Assembly: GCA_017541665.1 (NCBI GenBank)
Contig: JAFXYP010000064.1
Coordinates: 1 to 64,000 of the forward strand
DNA: 64,000 nucleotides
Reading direction: 5' to 3'
DNA from: Lentisphaeria bacterium
GTDB lineage: Bacteria; Verrucomicrobiota; Lentisphaeria; Victivallales; UBA1829
The notes below the pieces were generated by a model that saw only the letters and a program-made list of their open reading frames with translations, did not search any database and was not told the origin of the DNA. Shown piece after piece: positions 18,146 through 27,700 of this stretch; position 1 is the first letter of the stretch, and each line of letters starts with the position of its first letter. Position numbers and translations under genes: made by a program.

Positions 18146-19798
18146 TTATTCCGCTTTCGTTTCCGCTTTCGTTTCCGTTCCGGGCAGGATCAGGCGCATG
18201 AAGATCCTGACCGTCGGCGGATTGCCGCGCAGTTTCCGGTACCAGGCGGGGACGGCGCGTTCGAACTGCATCGTCCGGATTTCGCCGAGCTTTTCCGCGG
18301 GCATCGACTTCAGGAAACTGACGATCGTCGGCGGGACGCCGTCTTTTTCACTCCAGATCACCACGCCGCCGCGTTTTTTGACTTCCTCCGGGTCGATCCA
18401 CTGGCTCTGCGTGACGTCGGCGTCGAAAAATGCCTCCGGCGCTTCCGGGGAGTAGACTGCCGTATTGCAGGCGCCCGTCCGGTCCGCGACCACGAACGGG
18501 AGCGGCTGTTCGGAAACTTCGTGCCAGAGTTCGGTCGCCGCCGCGGCCACGGCGTGTCCGGGGTAGTTTTCATAGTCGCATCCGCGTTTGCGGTAGCCCT
18601 GCTTCTCCAGGTCGCGGACGAAGAAGATCACGCCGAACGCGAACCCCATCAGCAGGACGGCGGTCAGGTAGGCGCGCGCTTTGATCCGGGTGATCCGCGG
18701 CGACCAGACCATGAAGAGCCAGACGCCCAGGAACGGGAAGCACGGCACGACCCACGAATAGTTGATCTTGCCGCCGGTCACCATCGAGAACAGCAGCGCC
18801 GATCCGAAGGAGCCACAGCAGCAGGCCCACACGAACACCTTGTCGAACGCGGAATACTGCGGCCTGTCCTCGCGTTTCCTGCGCCACGGGAAGAACAGCG
18901 CGAAGAAGATGACCGCCACGCCGAACACGCCCGCGGCGCGGTCAAGCGCCTTCAGCGGGCGCGTGAAATGGTCGGATATCTGAATGCCGCCTCCGCCCTC
19001 CAGCGCCGCTCGGCCCGCCGCATAGTGGAACGGCTTGAAGTCGTAGGAGACCAGCCACAGGACATTCGGCAGGATCACCAGGATGAACGGGATCGCCGCC
19101 AGGTAGAACTGCGGCTTGCGGAAGACGGCGCGCCCCTCCTTCGTGAACAGCAGAGGGATCGCCACGCAGACATACATCGCCGGCGCGAAATACTTCACCA
19201 TCAGGGACAGCCCGGCGAAGAACCCCGCGCACAGCCAGTACGCCCAGCCGTATTTCGGATCGCCCTTCACGCCGAGGTAGACGAACAGCATGGTCAACGG
19301 CCATGTCGCGAGTTCCATCACGTCGTCGCACAGCTCCGTCGCCTTGATCCCGTAGAAATTGATGAGGATGAGCGTGACCGCGGCCAGAAACGCCGTGCGG
19401 AGCGGCAGGATGCGTTTCGCGACCAGGAACACGCAGAAAATGCCCGTGAACACACAGACCTGGCTGGCGAGGAAGCTCGAGAAGAACGCTTTGCCCCCGA
19501 GATACCACACCCCGATGCCGAAGAACGGCCCGGCGTACGGGTTCTTGTCGAATCCGAACTGGAAATGCCGTCCCCATACGATGTTCTCCAGCACGTCGAT
19601 GTAGTCATTGGCGAGGCAGATGCAGGGGAGGACCGTCCAGAACGCCATCCAGGCGAACAGGATGACGAGGAGCATGCGCGTGAAGTTCACGCCGTCCTGC
19701 CCGCGGTCGTTTTCATCGTCGAAAAGGTAGTGGCGGAAGAAATTGGCGACGGGGTTGGACCGGGGCGTTTCCGGCTGTGCGGTCTGGTCGGTTTTCAT
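18146..19798 (-). CDS. GT39-like (PMT/ArnT type) integral membrane glycosyltransferase
   Basis: A 550-residue protein with about 10-12 membrane segments, a short cytoplasmic start and a soluble C-terminal domain of about 150 residues. The early periplasmic loop C-L-A-N-D-Y-I-D-V-L-E-N-I-V-W-G with D-K-N-P-Y-A-G-P-F-F is the lipid-sugar binding type seen in GT39/ArnT enzymes, which move a sugar from a polyprenyl phosphate onto lipid or protein. The donor is unknown. A start at 19903 would lie upstream of the predicted transcript start, so I use the ATG at 19798. The C-terminus ends in a short repeat (ETKAETKAE) encoded by repeated CGCTTTCGTTTC units on the plus strand. Confidence 0.8.
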   Translation of the reverse strand: MKTDQTAQPETPRSNPVANFFRHYLFDDENDRGQDGVNFTRMLLVILFAWMAFWTVLPCICLANDYIDVLENIVWGRHFQFGFDKNPYAGPFFGIGVWYLGGKAFFSSFLASQVCVFTGIFCVFLVAKRILPLRTAFLAAVTLILINFYGIKATELCDDVMELATWPLTMLFVYLGVKGDPKYGWAYWLCAGFFAGLSLMVKYFAPAMYVCVAIPLLFTKEGRAVFRKPQFYLAAIPFILVILPNVLWLVSYDFKPFHYAAGRAALEGGGGIQISDHFTRPLKALDRAAGVFGVAVIFFALFFPWRRKREDRPQYSAFDKVFVWACCCGSFGSALLFSMVTGGKINYSWVVPCFPFLGVWLFMVWSPRITRIKARAYLTAVLLMGFAFGVIFFVRDLEKQGYRKRGCDYENYPGHAVAAAATELWHEVSEQPLPFVVADRTGACNTAVYSPEAPEAFFDADVTQSQWIDPEEVKKRGGVVIWSEKDGVPPTIVSFLKSMPAEKLGEIRTMQFERAVPAWYRKLRGNPPTVRIFMRLILPGTETKAETKAE

Positions 19799-19893
19799 GT
19801 TCGGGGGGTATCCTGTGCGGGCGGTCTGATCGGCCGGCGTGTTGAATGTGAGGGAGGACGGATGCCTGTTTTTATGGCAGAAACAGGCAATAC

Positions 19894-19922
19894 AATATAG
19901 CATCTTTCGAATGACAAATCAA
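19894..19922 (-). promoter_or_regulatory. Promoter of the GT39-like gene
   Basis: Minus strand: TTGATT, 17-base spacer, TATATT. Confidence 0.65.
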
Positions 19923-19972
19923 CCCGGAAACGGAATCCGGCGTTTGAAAACCGGTACGATTTGCCGTGGATT

Positions 19973-22285
19973 TCACTGGCGTCCGCCGCGCGGCATCCTG
20001 CGTCCGGGGCCGGCCCCGAACCCCTGTCCCTGCGCGGGCTGCTGCCGTCCCGTGCGGCGACCCGGCTGAAGCTGGTTTTGAGGCTGAGTCTGCGGCTGCT
20101 GTTGCTGCGCTTGCATCTGAGGCTGTTGCCGCGGCCTCGGGTTCTTCGGGTCGGGGCCGATGGTCACGATGAGGTCGCGGCCGTCGACTTCGATGTTGGA
20201 GATGTCGAGCCCGGAGGGCGAGCCGTCCCACCAGAGGCTGTCCGGCTTCGACATGTCGTTGAAGACGACGCGGTCCGGCGGGTAGAAATAATCGGTGGCG
20301 ATGCCGTTGCAGTCCCTGCCGTGGATCTGGTGCCCGAATGTGCCGGGGCACGGCTTTTCGAGGAGCGGGACACCACCTGCCTGCTCCAGCGAGATCTCAT
20401 AGTGTTTCTCCTTCGTCATTTCCTCGTCCTCCTCCTGGTCGGTCACGGCGTCGTCGACGTGCCAGATGGCGAGCCCGTGCGAGGGAAGCGCGCGGTAGAA
20501 CGACGTGTCGGCGTTTCGGTTTTCGAGCAGAAAATACTCGTCTGGGTTGGCGGGGTTGCGGTAGATGTAGCCGTACTCGCTGGAGGCCGGGATCCGGACT
20601 TTGCCCTTCGACGGGAGCGGGAGCGCCTTCATCCAGCCGAGGCGGCAGCGGAACGGCCCGGCGAGGGCGGTCGGGTTGGTCTGGAGGGCGGTGATGCGGT
20701 CGTACATGCCGATGCCCATGATGCAGTGGTTGCCGAGGCCGTGCGAGACTTTCTGCTCGTTCTTTGGCGTCTTGTCGCTTTTGTCGCCGTAGTCGACGTA
20801 GTCCAGCAGGCCGAACGTCTGGTGCATGATCTCGTGAATCAGGATGCTGACCGTGGGGCTGTCCTGGATGCCGCAGATCAGCACCTGCATGCTGTGGAGC
20901 CCGCCGGGCAGCCGGATCTGGTCCATCGGCGAGAACCAGTGCGCCTGCGGCCAGAGCCCGTCGAACGAGCTGTTGCGCGAATAAAGCACGCAGGCGGAAC
21001 GGATGGTGCCGTCGGCCGACCTCGAGACGGTCGAGAGGTCGAAGTCGCGCGGAAGCTTTGCCATGGCCTCCTTGATGAGCATATCTGCGCCGCGGTAGTT
21101 CAGCGCCTGCTGGTAGTAATCGCGGTTGTGGTCGGCCACAACGTAGTCCGAGACCAGGTATTTGAGGTCGCATCTCCCGTAGGACTGGTTGTCGACGAAA
21201 TCATGGATGGAGCAGGAGTTGCCGTATCCGCGGTAGTTCTTTTCGTTCAGGAAAAACTCCACTTTCTCCTTCGGGATGATGACGTCCGGCGGATCGTCCG
21301 GGAACTTCACGAGGACGGCCAGCCCGGTGATATGGTCCTGGTGGAGCGGCGTCTGCGCGTACTGGACAGCCGATTTCGGGATGTTCGCAACCGGCTTCAG
21401 CGCGAGGCGGAATCCTGCGTCAAATACGGGGATGGAGGCGTCGACGGGCCTGCACGCGGTCACGGTGCAGTCCTCCGGCGAAGCATGCCAGGAGCCGCCT
21501 CGCATCGCGCACAGATCCCCCTTGTAAGCCGCGGAGAAATCGCGCATGAACCAGTCCAGGCAGAGTTCCTGCACGTTTCCGTGCATGTCGTAGAGACCCC
21601 AGGCGTTCGGCCGCTTCAACCCGGCTTCGGACACGGACGGTGTGGAGATAAAGGAATTGCCGCGGTACCAGGCGACCTCGGCGAGCGCATTGGAGATGTT
21701 GTTCCGGGCGCGCAGTTCCCGGCCGCTGTTGAGCTCGGCAGCCGTCCCGGCGCGGCAGGCATATTCCCACTCGGCTTCGTTCGGGAGCGTGAACCGGTAG
21801 CGGAAGGAGCCCGGGAGCGATCTGTTGAGGCGTGCGCAGAACTCTTTCGCCTGTTCCGCCGAGACGTCGTACACCGGCAGGTTCGGCCCGACGCCAAAAG
21901 ACGCGCCGCCCGGCCGTGCCGCCTCGGTAAGCTCCTTCTGCGTGGTCCGCATGACGGCCTGCCACTGCGCCTGCGTCACCTCGAATTTCCCGATGGAGAG
22001 CTCGTTTTCCTTGAACTTGTAGACCACGCGTCCGTCCTTGTCGGCCGTCTCGTTCGCCTGCGGCTTGCGGTTGACCTCCATCGCGATGGATCCGGCGGGC
22101 AGCGTGACGAGTTCGAGCGGGATTTCGCCGGGGAGCATGAACCGGATGGACGGCAGGGCGCCGTCTTTGTGCTCGTAGACGGGCGAGATGGCGGACGCGC
22201 ACGACGCGCATAGAAAGACAATGAGGATGAGGGGCGCGGACCGCAGGACGGACCTGCGGTGCTTCGGGATAACCTGGATCAGCAT
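19973..22285 (-). CDS. Lipoprotein fusing an FGE-like domain to an M6-like metallopeptidase
   Basis: A 770-residue exported protein. The signal sequence ends near C-A-S-C, a probable if atypical lipobox (Cys about 29). Residues about 60-300 are an FGE/SUMF1-like domain: I-G-K-F-E-V-T-Q-A-Q-W, L-P-N-E-A-E-W-E-Y-A-C-R-A-G, G-L-Y-D-M-H-G-N-V-Q-E, R-G-G-S-W and F-D-A-G-F-R-L. Residues about 310-700 resemble M6 peptidases, with H-E-I-M-H at 484-488 and later G-I-A-T-D-Y-F-Y-P. The zinc motif has one extra residue before the Gly compared with HExxHxxG. The tail is rich in Gln, Pro, Gly and Arg. The start at 22285 is chosen because earlier ATGs lie in or next to the promoter. Confidence 0.78.
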   Translation of the reverse strand: MLIQVIPKHRRSVLRSAPLILIVFLCASCASAISPVYEHKDGALPSIRFMLPGEIPLELVTLPAGSIAMEVNRKPQANETADKDGRVVYKFKENELSIGKFEVTQAQWQAVMRTTQKELTEAARPGGASFGVGPNLPVYDVSAEQAKEFCARLNRSLPGSFRYRFTLPNEAEWEYACRAGTAAELNSGRELRARNNISNALAEVAWYRGNSFISTPSVSEAGLKRPNAWGLYDMHGNVQELCLDWFMRDFSAAYKGDLCAMRGGSWHASPEDCTVTACRPVDASIPVFDAGFRLALKPVANIPKSAVQYAQTPLHQDHITGLAVLVKFPDDPPDVIIPKEKVEFFLNEKNYRGYGNSCSIHDFVDNQSYGRCDLKYLVSDYVVADHNRDYYQQALNYRGADMLIKEAMAKLPRDFDLSTVSRSADGTIRSACVLYSRNSSFDGLWPQAHWFSPMDQIRLPGGLHSMQVLICGIQDSPTVSILIHEIMHQTFGLLDYVDYGDKSDKTPKNEQKVSHGLGNHCIMGIGMYDRITALQTNPTALAGPFRCRLGWMKALPLPSKGKVRIPASSEYGYIYRNPANPDEYFLLENRNADTSFYRALPSHGLAIWHVDDAVTDQEEDEEMTKEKHYEISLEQAGGVPLLEKPCPGTFGHQIHGRDCNGIATDYFYPPDRVVFNDMSKPDSLWWDGSPSGLDISNIEVDGRDLIVTIGPDPKNPRPRQQPQMQAQQQQPQTQPQNQLQPGRRTGRQQPAQGQGFGAGPGRRMPRGGRQ

Positions 22286-22352
22286 GGGGAGGCGAATCCT
22301 TTCGAGGGGGAAAAAGGCGGGGCGTTCGGAGTCGTAGGACATTATTGATTTT

Positions 22353-22381
22353 ATTATAGCATCCGTGCAGGAGTTTGTCAA
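22353..22381 (-). promoter_or_regulatory. Promoter of the FGE/M6 lipoprotein gene
   Basis: Minus strand: TTGACA, 17-base spacer, TATAAT, a full consensus match and the strongest-looking promoter in the window. Confidence 0.8.
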
Positions 22382-22573
22382 GCAGGGGACGAAACTGTTT
22401 TCCGTTCATCCGGGGGGGCATTGGCATTTCGCCCCCTCCCCGTTTCGACTGCGGCTCCCCGGTTGTGCCGCTTCATGCCGTTCTGCCGCGCCGGATCTTG
22501 TACAGCAAATCTGGTCAGGCGGCGTTTTCAGGCGATTTCCGGGAAAAACCGCATCCTGCGCAGGAAAAGACGC

Positions 22574-22608
22574 TGGAAAAAAACTCCGCGGGCAATTATA
22601 GTAATCGC
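22574..22608 (+). promoter_or_regulatory. Promoter of the lexA-like gene with candidate operator
   Basis: TGGAAA (22574-22579), 17-base spacer, TATAGT (22597-22602). The imperfect palindrome GCAATTA-TAG-TAATCGC (22592-22608) covers the -10 box and could be an autoregulatory site. The stretch 22382-22573 holds nothing I recognise. Confidence 0.5.
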
Positions 22609-22687
22609 AAATAGGGCGGGTAAATCTCCGACGCGAGGGGCGTCGAGCTGCCGTCCGAACAAAAACAAACCCAGGAGGGAATTAACC

Positions 22688-23272
22688 ATGAAAGGTCTCA
22701 CCCAGAAACAGAAAAACATCATCGAGTTCATCAACGAATTCATGAACACGCAGGAAATGGCACCGACCATCTACGAGATCGCCGAGCATTTCCACATCAA
22801 GACTTCGACTGTCTTCGCCCACATCCGGGCGCTGCAGAAGAAGAACTACCTCACGCGCAGCTCCAAAGCCCGGAGCATCAGCCTCTCCCACCCGAAGAAG
22901 CGCACGCGCTTCCCGGCAGGCGTCCAGTCCATCCCGTTCCATCAGATCGGCGAGGCGACGCCGGCGGAACCCGGCGACAAGGCGCTGGTCTGCGACGTGG
23001 CGCGGCTGCTGGACAGTTCCGCGAAGGAGGACCTCTACGCCGTGCACGTGCACGGATCCGACCTGAACGGCAGCGGCATTTTCGACGGCGACATCCTGAT
23101 CGTGAAGAGCAATCCGGAGACCGTCGGCAAGGAGGACATCGTCGTGGCCGAAGAGAACGGACGCGAAATCCTCAAGCAGGCGAAGGATGCCGTCCTCAAC
23201 GGCGTCCCGGACAATCTCCCGCAGTTCAAGGGAGTCGTCATCGGGCTCCAGAGGCGGATCGCCAAGCCGTGA
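22688..23272 (+). CDS. LexA-like repressor with altered self-cleavage residues
   Basis: A 194-residue protein with the LexA layout: a winged helix (residues 4-66; M-A-P-T-I-Y-E-I-A-E-H-F matches the LexA recognition helix) and an S24 peptidase-like domain (about 80-190). The family's G-[x]-S-M nucleophile site aligns with G123-S124-D125-L126, so Asp replaces the catalytic Ser. The Ala-Gly cleavage pair aligns with P92-A93. The general-base Lys is kept at K163, and G-I-F-D-G-D is intact. It probably binds DNA and dimerises but may not be cleaved after DNA damage. The ATG at 22688 follows GGAGGGA. I give no gene symbol because orthology to SOS LexA is unproven. Confidence 0.85.
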   Translation: MKGLTQKQKNIIEFINEFMNTQEMAPTIYEIAEHFHIKTSTVFAHIRALQKKNYLTRSSKARSISLSHPKKRTRFPAGVQSIPFHQIGEATPAEPGDKALVCDVARLLDSSAKEDLYAVHVHGSDLNGSGIFDGDILIVKSNPETVGKEDIVVAEENGREILKQAKDAVLNGVPDNLPQFKGVVIGLQRRIAKP

Positions 23273-23291
23273 CCATGCCCTTTTTACGCTG

Positions 23292-23328
23292 CCCGCCGCA
23301 TCCATCACCGGCGGCGGGTACGCTTTTT
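23292..23328 (+). terminator. Terminator after the lexA-like gene
   Basis: Perfect 8-base stem CCCGCCGC/GCGGCGGG with an 11-base loop and a nearby CTTTTT. A second hairpin (CCGCC/GGCGG, 23373-23392) is followed directly by TTTTTTT and may act as a backup. Confidence 0.6.
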
Positions 23329-23422
23329 CGTACGGCATCGCCGACATCCTTTTTATTTCCTTATTCTTCCCGCCGCCCGTGAGGGTTGGCGGTTTTTTTC
23401 TGTCAAAAAAATGGTTTTCCGC

Positions 23423-23464
23423 TTGACATAAAGCAGAAAAGGCGCTATATTACTTAGCAAGTAA
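23423..23464 (+). promoter_or_regulatory. Promoter of the RND efflux operon with palindromic operator
   Basis: TTGACA (23423-23428), 17-base spacer, TATATT (23446-23451). A perfect inverted repeat TTACTT-AGC-AAGTAA (23450-23464) begins at the last bases of the -10 box and covers the transcription start. This is the position of a repressor site of TetR or MarR type; no such regulator gene is next to it. Confidence 0.6.
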
Positions 23465-23522
23465 GTCTTTTTGGAGTCTGAAATCATTAGTTTGCATCCT
23501 TTTCGAAACGAATGAGGCGATT

Positions 23523-24692
23523 ATGAAAAATCCTTCTTCTTTCCTGCTCTTGTCCGCCGGGTTCCTCTGCCTCGCCGCCGCATGCTCCAGGCTTGACCGG
23601 AGCGACGAAGCGAAATCCGGGACCGTCTACCAGGTCAAAGTCCAGACCGCTCCGGCGCGGCAATGCCATTTCCGCAAACAGATCCGCGTGCAGGGCACGA
23701 TCGAAGCGTATGTTTTCACGAATGTCGTCGCACGCGCGGTCGGGAACATGGATTTGAAAGTCGATGACGGCGACCAGGTCAAGAAGGGGCAGATACTGTT
23801 TACGATCGACCAGACCACATTGAAAAACCGCGTTGCGCAGGCGGAGCAGGCAGTGAAGATGATCGAGGAATCGCTCCACACCGTTTTGCAGATGGACGCC
23901 AACATGGCGAAGACCCAGCTCGAAAAGGCACAGAAGGATTACAACCGCAACTTCAAGCTCCATGAGCAGCACGCCGTGTCCGACAACACGTTCGAGACCT
24001 TCGAGCTCGCGCTTGACAATGCGCAGAAGTCGTATGAAAAGGTTCTGGCCGAGCTGCATTTCACCGAGATTAAAACCGAACAGGCCAAGCTCGACATGGC
24101 GATCGCCAACAAGGACCTGAACGATGCTACGGAAATTGCTCCTTACGACGGCGTGATCACGGCCAAATACCATGAGGACGGCGAATTCGTCAGCAAGGGC
24201 ATGAACATCATCCGCATCAACGACCCGCAGCAGCTCCGTGCCGCCTGCCTCATCAGCGCCGTGTATTTCGACGCGGTGAAGCCGGGCGAGACCCCGGTCA
24301 CCGTGAGCTTCCATGACAGGAAGCTCGAGGCGAAGGCCGACTGGTGCAGTCCGGTCATCGACCCCCTCAGCCGCACCTTCACGATGCGTTCGTACCTCCC
24401 GAAGGGCGTGCCCCTCATGGACGGCATGCTCGTCGACGTGGATATCCTGCTCGCCGAACGTGACGGGTTGGGCGTGCCGCGTGACGCCGTGATCCTGAAG
24501 AAGGGCGGCCGGAGCGCGGTGTTCACCGTGCAGGACGGCAAGGCGCAGGAGATCGAGGTCGAGACCGGCATTTCCTCGGACGGGTTCACCGAGATCCTGA
24601 ACCCCGAGGCGGTCGAGGGAAAGGACATCATCGTTTCCGGCCAGTATTTCGTCAACGACGGTTCCGCCGTGAACGTCACGAACGCGAAGTGA
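23523..24692 (+). CDS. RND efflux periplasmic adaptor (HlyD/AcrA family) lipoprotein
   Basis: A 389-residue membrane-fusion protein. The signal peptide ends in L-A-A-A-C (lipobox, Cys 21). The order is a beta-barrel/lipoyl half, a long helical hairpin (about residues 105-190, rich in Glu, Lys and Gln), the second lipoyl half (T-E-I-A-P-Y-D-G-V-I-T-A) and a membrane-proximal domain ending near the C-terminus. It should link the inner-membrane pump encoded just downstream to an outer-membrane TolC-type channel, which is not in this window. It overlaps nothing and is spaced 16 bases from the pump gene. Confidence 0.88.
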   Translation: MKNPSSFLLLSAGFLCLAAACSRLDRSDEAKSGTVYQVKVQTAPARQCHFRKQIRVQGTIEAYVFTNVVARAVGNMDLKVDDGDQVKKGQILFTIDQTTLKNRVAQAEQAVKMIEESLHTVLQMDANMAKTQLEKAQKDYNRNFKLHEQHAVSDNTFETFELALDNAQKSYEKVLAELHFTEIKTEQAKLDMAIANKDLNDATEIAPYDGVITAKYHEDGEFVSKGMNIIRINDPQQLRAACLISAVYFDAVKPGETPVTVSFHDRKLEAKADWCSPVIDPLSRTFTMRSYLPKGVPLMDGMLVDVDILLAERDGLGVPRDAVILKKGGRSAVFTVQDGKAQEIEVETGISSDGFTEILNPEAVEGKDIIVSGQYFVNDGSAVNVTNAK

Positions 24693-24708
24693 GCGGGGAG
24701 GCCGTCCC

Positions 24709-27700
24709 ATGACTCTGAGCCAGTTCTCCATCCGCCGGAAGGTCGCCATGACCTGCATCATCCTGATGCTGGCGATCCTCGGCATCTTCGCCTACACGAA
24801 GATCGGCATCGACCTGCTGCCGAAATTCGATGTGCCGTACGTGCAGGTCACGGCCGTCTATCCCGGCGCCTCCCCCGAGGAGATCGAGGTCGACGTGGCG
24901 CGCCGCATTGAGGACGCGATCGCCTCGATCGAAGGCCTGAAGCACATCACGACCGTCTGCATGGAGAATGCCGCCGCGCTGACGCTCGAGTTCGAGCTCG
25001 GCACCGACGTCGACGTGATGATCCACCAGGTCCGCGAGAAGATCAACACCATCATGGACGATTTCCCGGATGGCGTCAAGACCCCGCAGCTCAGCAAGAT
25101 CAACGTCAACGCCATCCCGGTCGTCACACTTTTCCTCACCGGCACGCGCACGCTCGACGAGATGTACGACTACGTCGACGACAAGCTCTCCGACCAGTTC
25201 TCCTCCATCCCCGGCGTCGGCGAGGTCCGCGTCCACGGCGGCAACGAGGTCCAGCTTCACATCATTCTGGACCGCGACAAGATGGCCGCCGCCAACCTCA
25301 CGGTCGCCGAGGTCATCCAGCGCGTCGCGAAGAACAACATCAAGCTCCCCGTCGGGCGCGTCCGCGAGGCCGGGCGCGAGATCAGCCTGACCTACAACGC
25401 CGAATTCCAGGATGTCGAGGACGTGAAGAGCCTCGAGGTCGGCTCGCAGGCCGGAAAACGCCTCTACCTCGGCGATATCGCCGACGTCCGTCTGATCTCC
25501 CAGGAGATCCGCCAGGAGGGTTACTTCGGCGATGAGCTCGGCGTCTGCATCGAGATCGTCAAGCGGAGCGACGCCAACGCCGTCAATGTCATCGAAGGCA
25601 TCCGCAAAAAATACGATGAACTGAACCGGGGCGGCGCGCTTCCCGGCGGCATGCGCCTGACGTGGTTCAAGGACACCGGCAGCTTCATCCGCGCGTCCGT
25701 GGCGGACTCGTGGCAGAGCGTCCTGCTGGGCATCCTGCTGACCGCCGTCCTGATCTTCCTCTTCCTGCACGAGGTGCGCCCCACGCTCATCATCTCCATC
25801 ACCATGCCGGTCTCGGTCGTCATCACGTTTGCGGCCATGGACCTGATGCACTATACGTTCGACATGATGACGCTGGTGGCGATCGGGTGCTCCGCCGGCA
25901 TCCTCGTGGCGAACTCGGTCGTGGTGATCGAAAACATCATCAAAAAACAGCACGAGGGCATGCCCCCTGCCGAAGCCGCCGCGAAAGGCGCCGACGAGGT
26001 GCTTGTGGCCGTGGCGGCCTCCGCGCTGACCAACATTGTGGTGTTCGTGCCCGTCGCGCTGATGAAATCGGTCATCGGCCTCCTGATCGCCCCGTTCGCG
26101 GGCGTGATGGTGATCGCCACGGTCGTCTCCCTTTTCGTGAGCTTCACGCTGACTCCGCTGCTGGCGTCCATCCTCCTGAAGGAATCGGCCGGGCCGCGGG
26201 CGTGGCAGAAGGCGCTTTTCTGGCTGTGGGACAATGTTTATGACCTGGTCGAAGCCGCCTACGGCCGCACGCTGGACATGATCCACCGTTTCAGCGGAAT
26301 CGTCATTATCCTGATTGTCGTCGGCTGCTTCCTCATTATGCGCATGGTGCTGCCGAACGTGAGCATGTCGTTCGTGCCGGACAACGACAAGGGCGAAATC
26401 TCCATCGAACTGGAGTTCCCCGCCAACTACAGCCTGGACGAGACGCGTGCCCGCACGCTGGAGATTATGAAGGATGTCCGCGCAATGCCGTGGGTCGTGA
26501 AGACCGGTGCGACCGTGGGCTACCGCAACGTGATGCCCGGCCAGGTCCCGGAGGGCGTCCATCTGGCGGAGATCGCGATCATCGGCAAGCAGAAAAGCGA
26601 ACGCGAGCCGATAGCCGAGCTTGTGACGCAGATCCACTCCATCCTGGACAAGTATGAGAACCTGCTGTATTCGCTGACGCTTCCGAAGGCGACCGGCGTG
26701 TCCGGCGTGGATATGACGGCGTTCGTCTCCGGCGTCGACTTCGACAAGGTGGAGGAATACGCCCTGCTCGGCGCAAAGATCCTGCGCGAATCCGGCATGG
26801 CGCAGGACATCGACACCAGCGTCCGCACCCGCAAGCCCCGTATCGTGCTGAAGCCGAACCGCACCGTCATCAAGGATCTCGGCGTGGACGCCTCCACGCT
26901 CGGCACTTCGCTGGTCGGATACTACGAAGGCGTCGAGTCCGGCACCTTCAAGGTCGGAGGACGCAGCTACGACATCCGCGTGAAGACCGAGGACGTCCCC
27001 GGATTCGACCAGGCTGCGAACATCGTCGCCGGATCCATCCGGGGCAGGCCGATCGACCTGGACGTGGTGGCGACGCTTGAGGCCGACCCGGTCTCCATCG
27101 CGCTGATGCGCGAGGACAAGATGCGCGGCGGCTGGATCTACGCGAACCCCGCCCCCGGCTATACGATGGACGACATCATGCGGCTGCTGGAACGCAAACT
27201 GGCGCCTGAGCTGGACCAGGGCTATGAGCTGAAGTTCTTCGGACAGGCGGAAATGATGCGCGAGGGCGCCGCCGAATTCACCTCGGTCTTCGCCATCGCC
27301 ATCATCATGACCTACCTGCTGATCGCCGCCCTGCTCGAATCCTGGACGCGCCCGATCCTCATCATGTTTACCGTGCCGCTCGGGTTCGTCGGCCTCTTCC
27401 TCATCATCTTCCTGGCGCACTCCTCGCTCTCCATGGTCGGTATGCTCGGCGCCGTCATGATGATCGGCATCGTGGTGAACAACGCCATCCTGATCCTGGA
27501 CGAGACGCGCATGCTGGAGCTTTCCGGCATGACCTCGCACGACGCCATGACGCAGGCGGCGAAGAACAAGTTCCGCCCCGTCGTGATGACCTCCATCGCG
27601 AGCGTCGCCGGCATGCTGCCGATGGCGTTCGGACGCGGACTCGGTTCCGAACTGCGGTCCAGCTGCGGGCTCGGCGTGGTCGGCGGCCTGGCCTTCGCCT

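Noticed and set aside
18140-18182. A microsatellite or CRISPR-like repeat (CGCTTTCGTTTC units)
   Set aside because: Only about three short adjacent copies, and they encode the ETKAETKAE end of the GT39-like protein.
24676-27540. Long minus-strand open frame opposite the RND pump
   Set aside because: Low-complexity His/Asp/Arg-rich translation, no start signals, and the plus strand encodes a complete RND permease.
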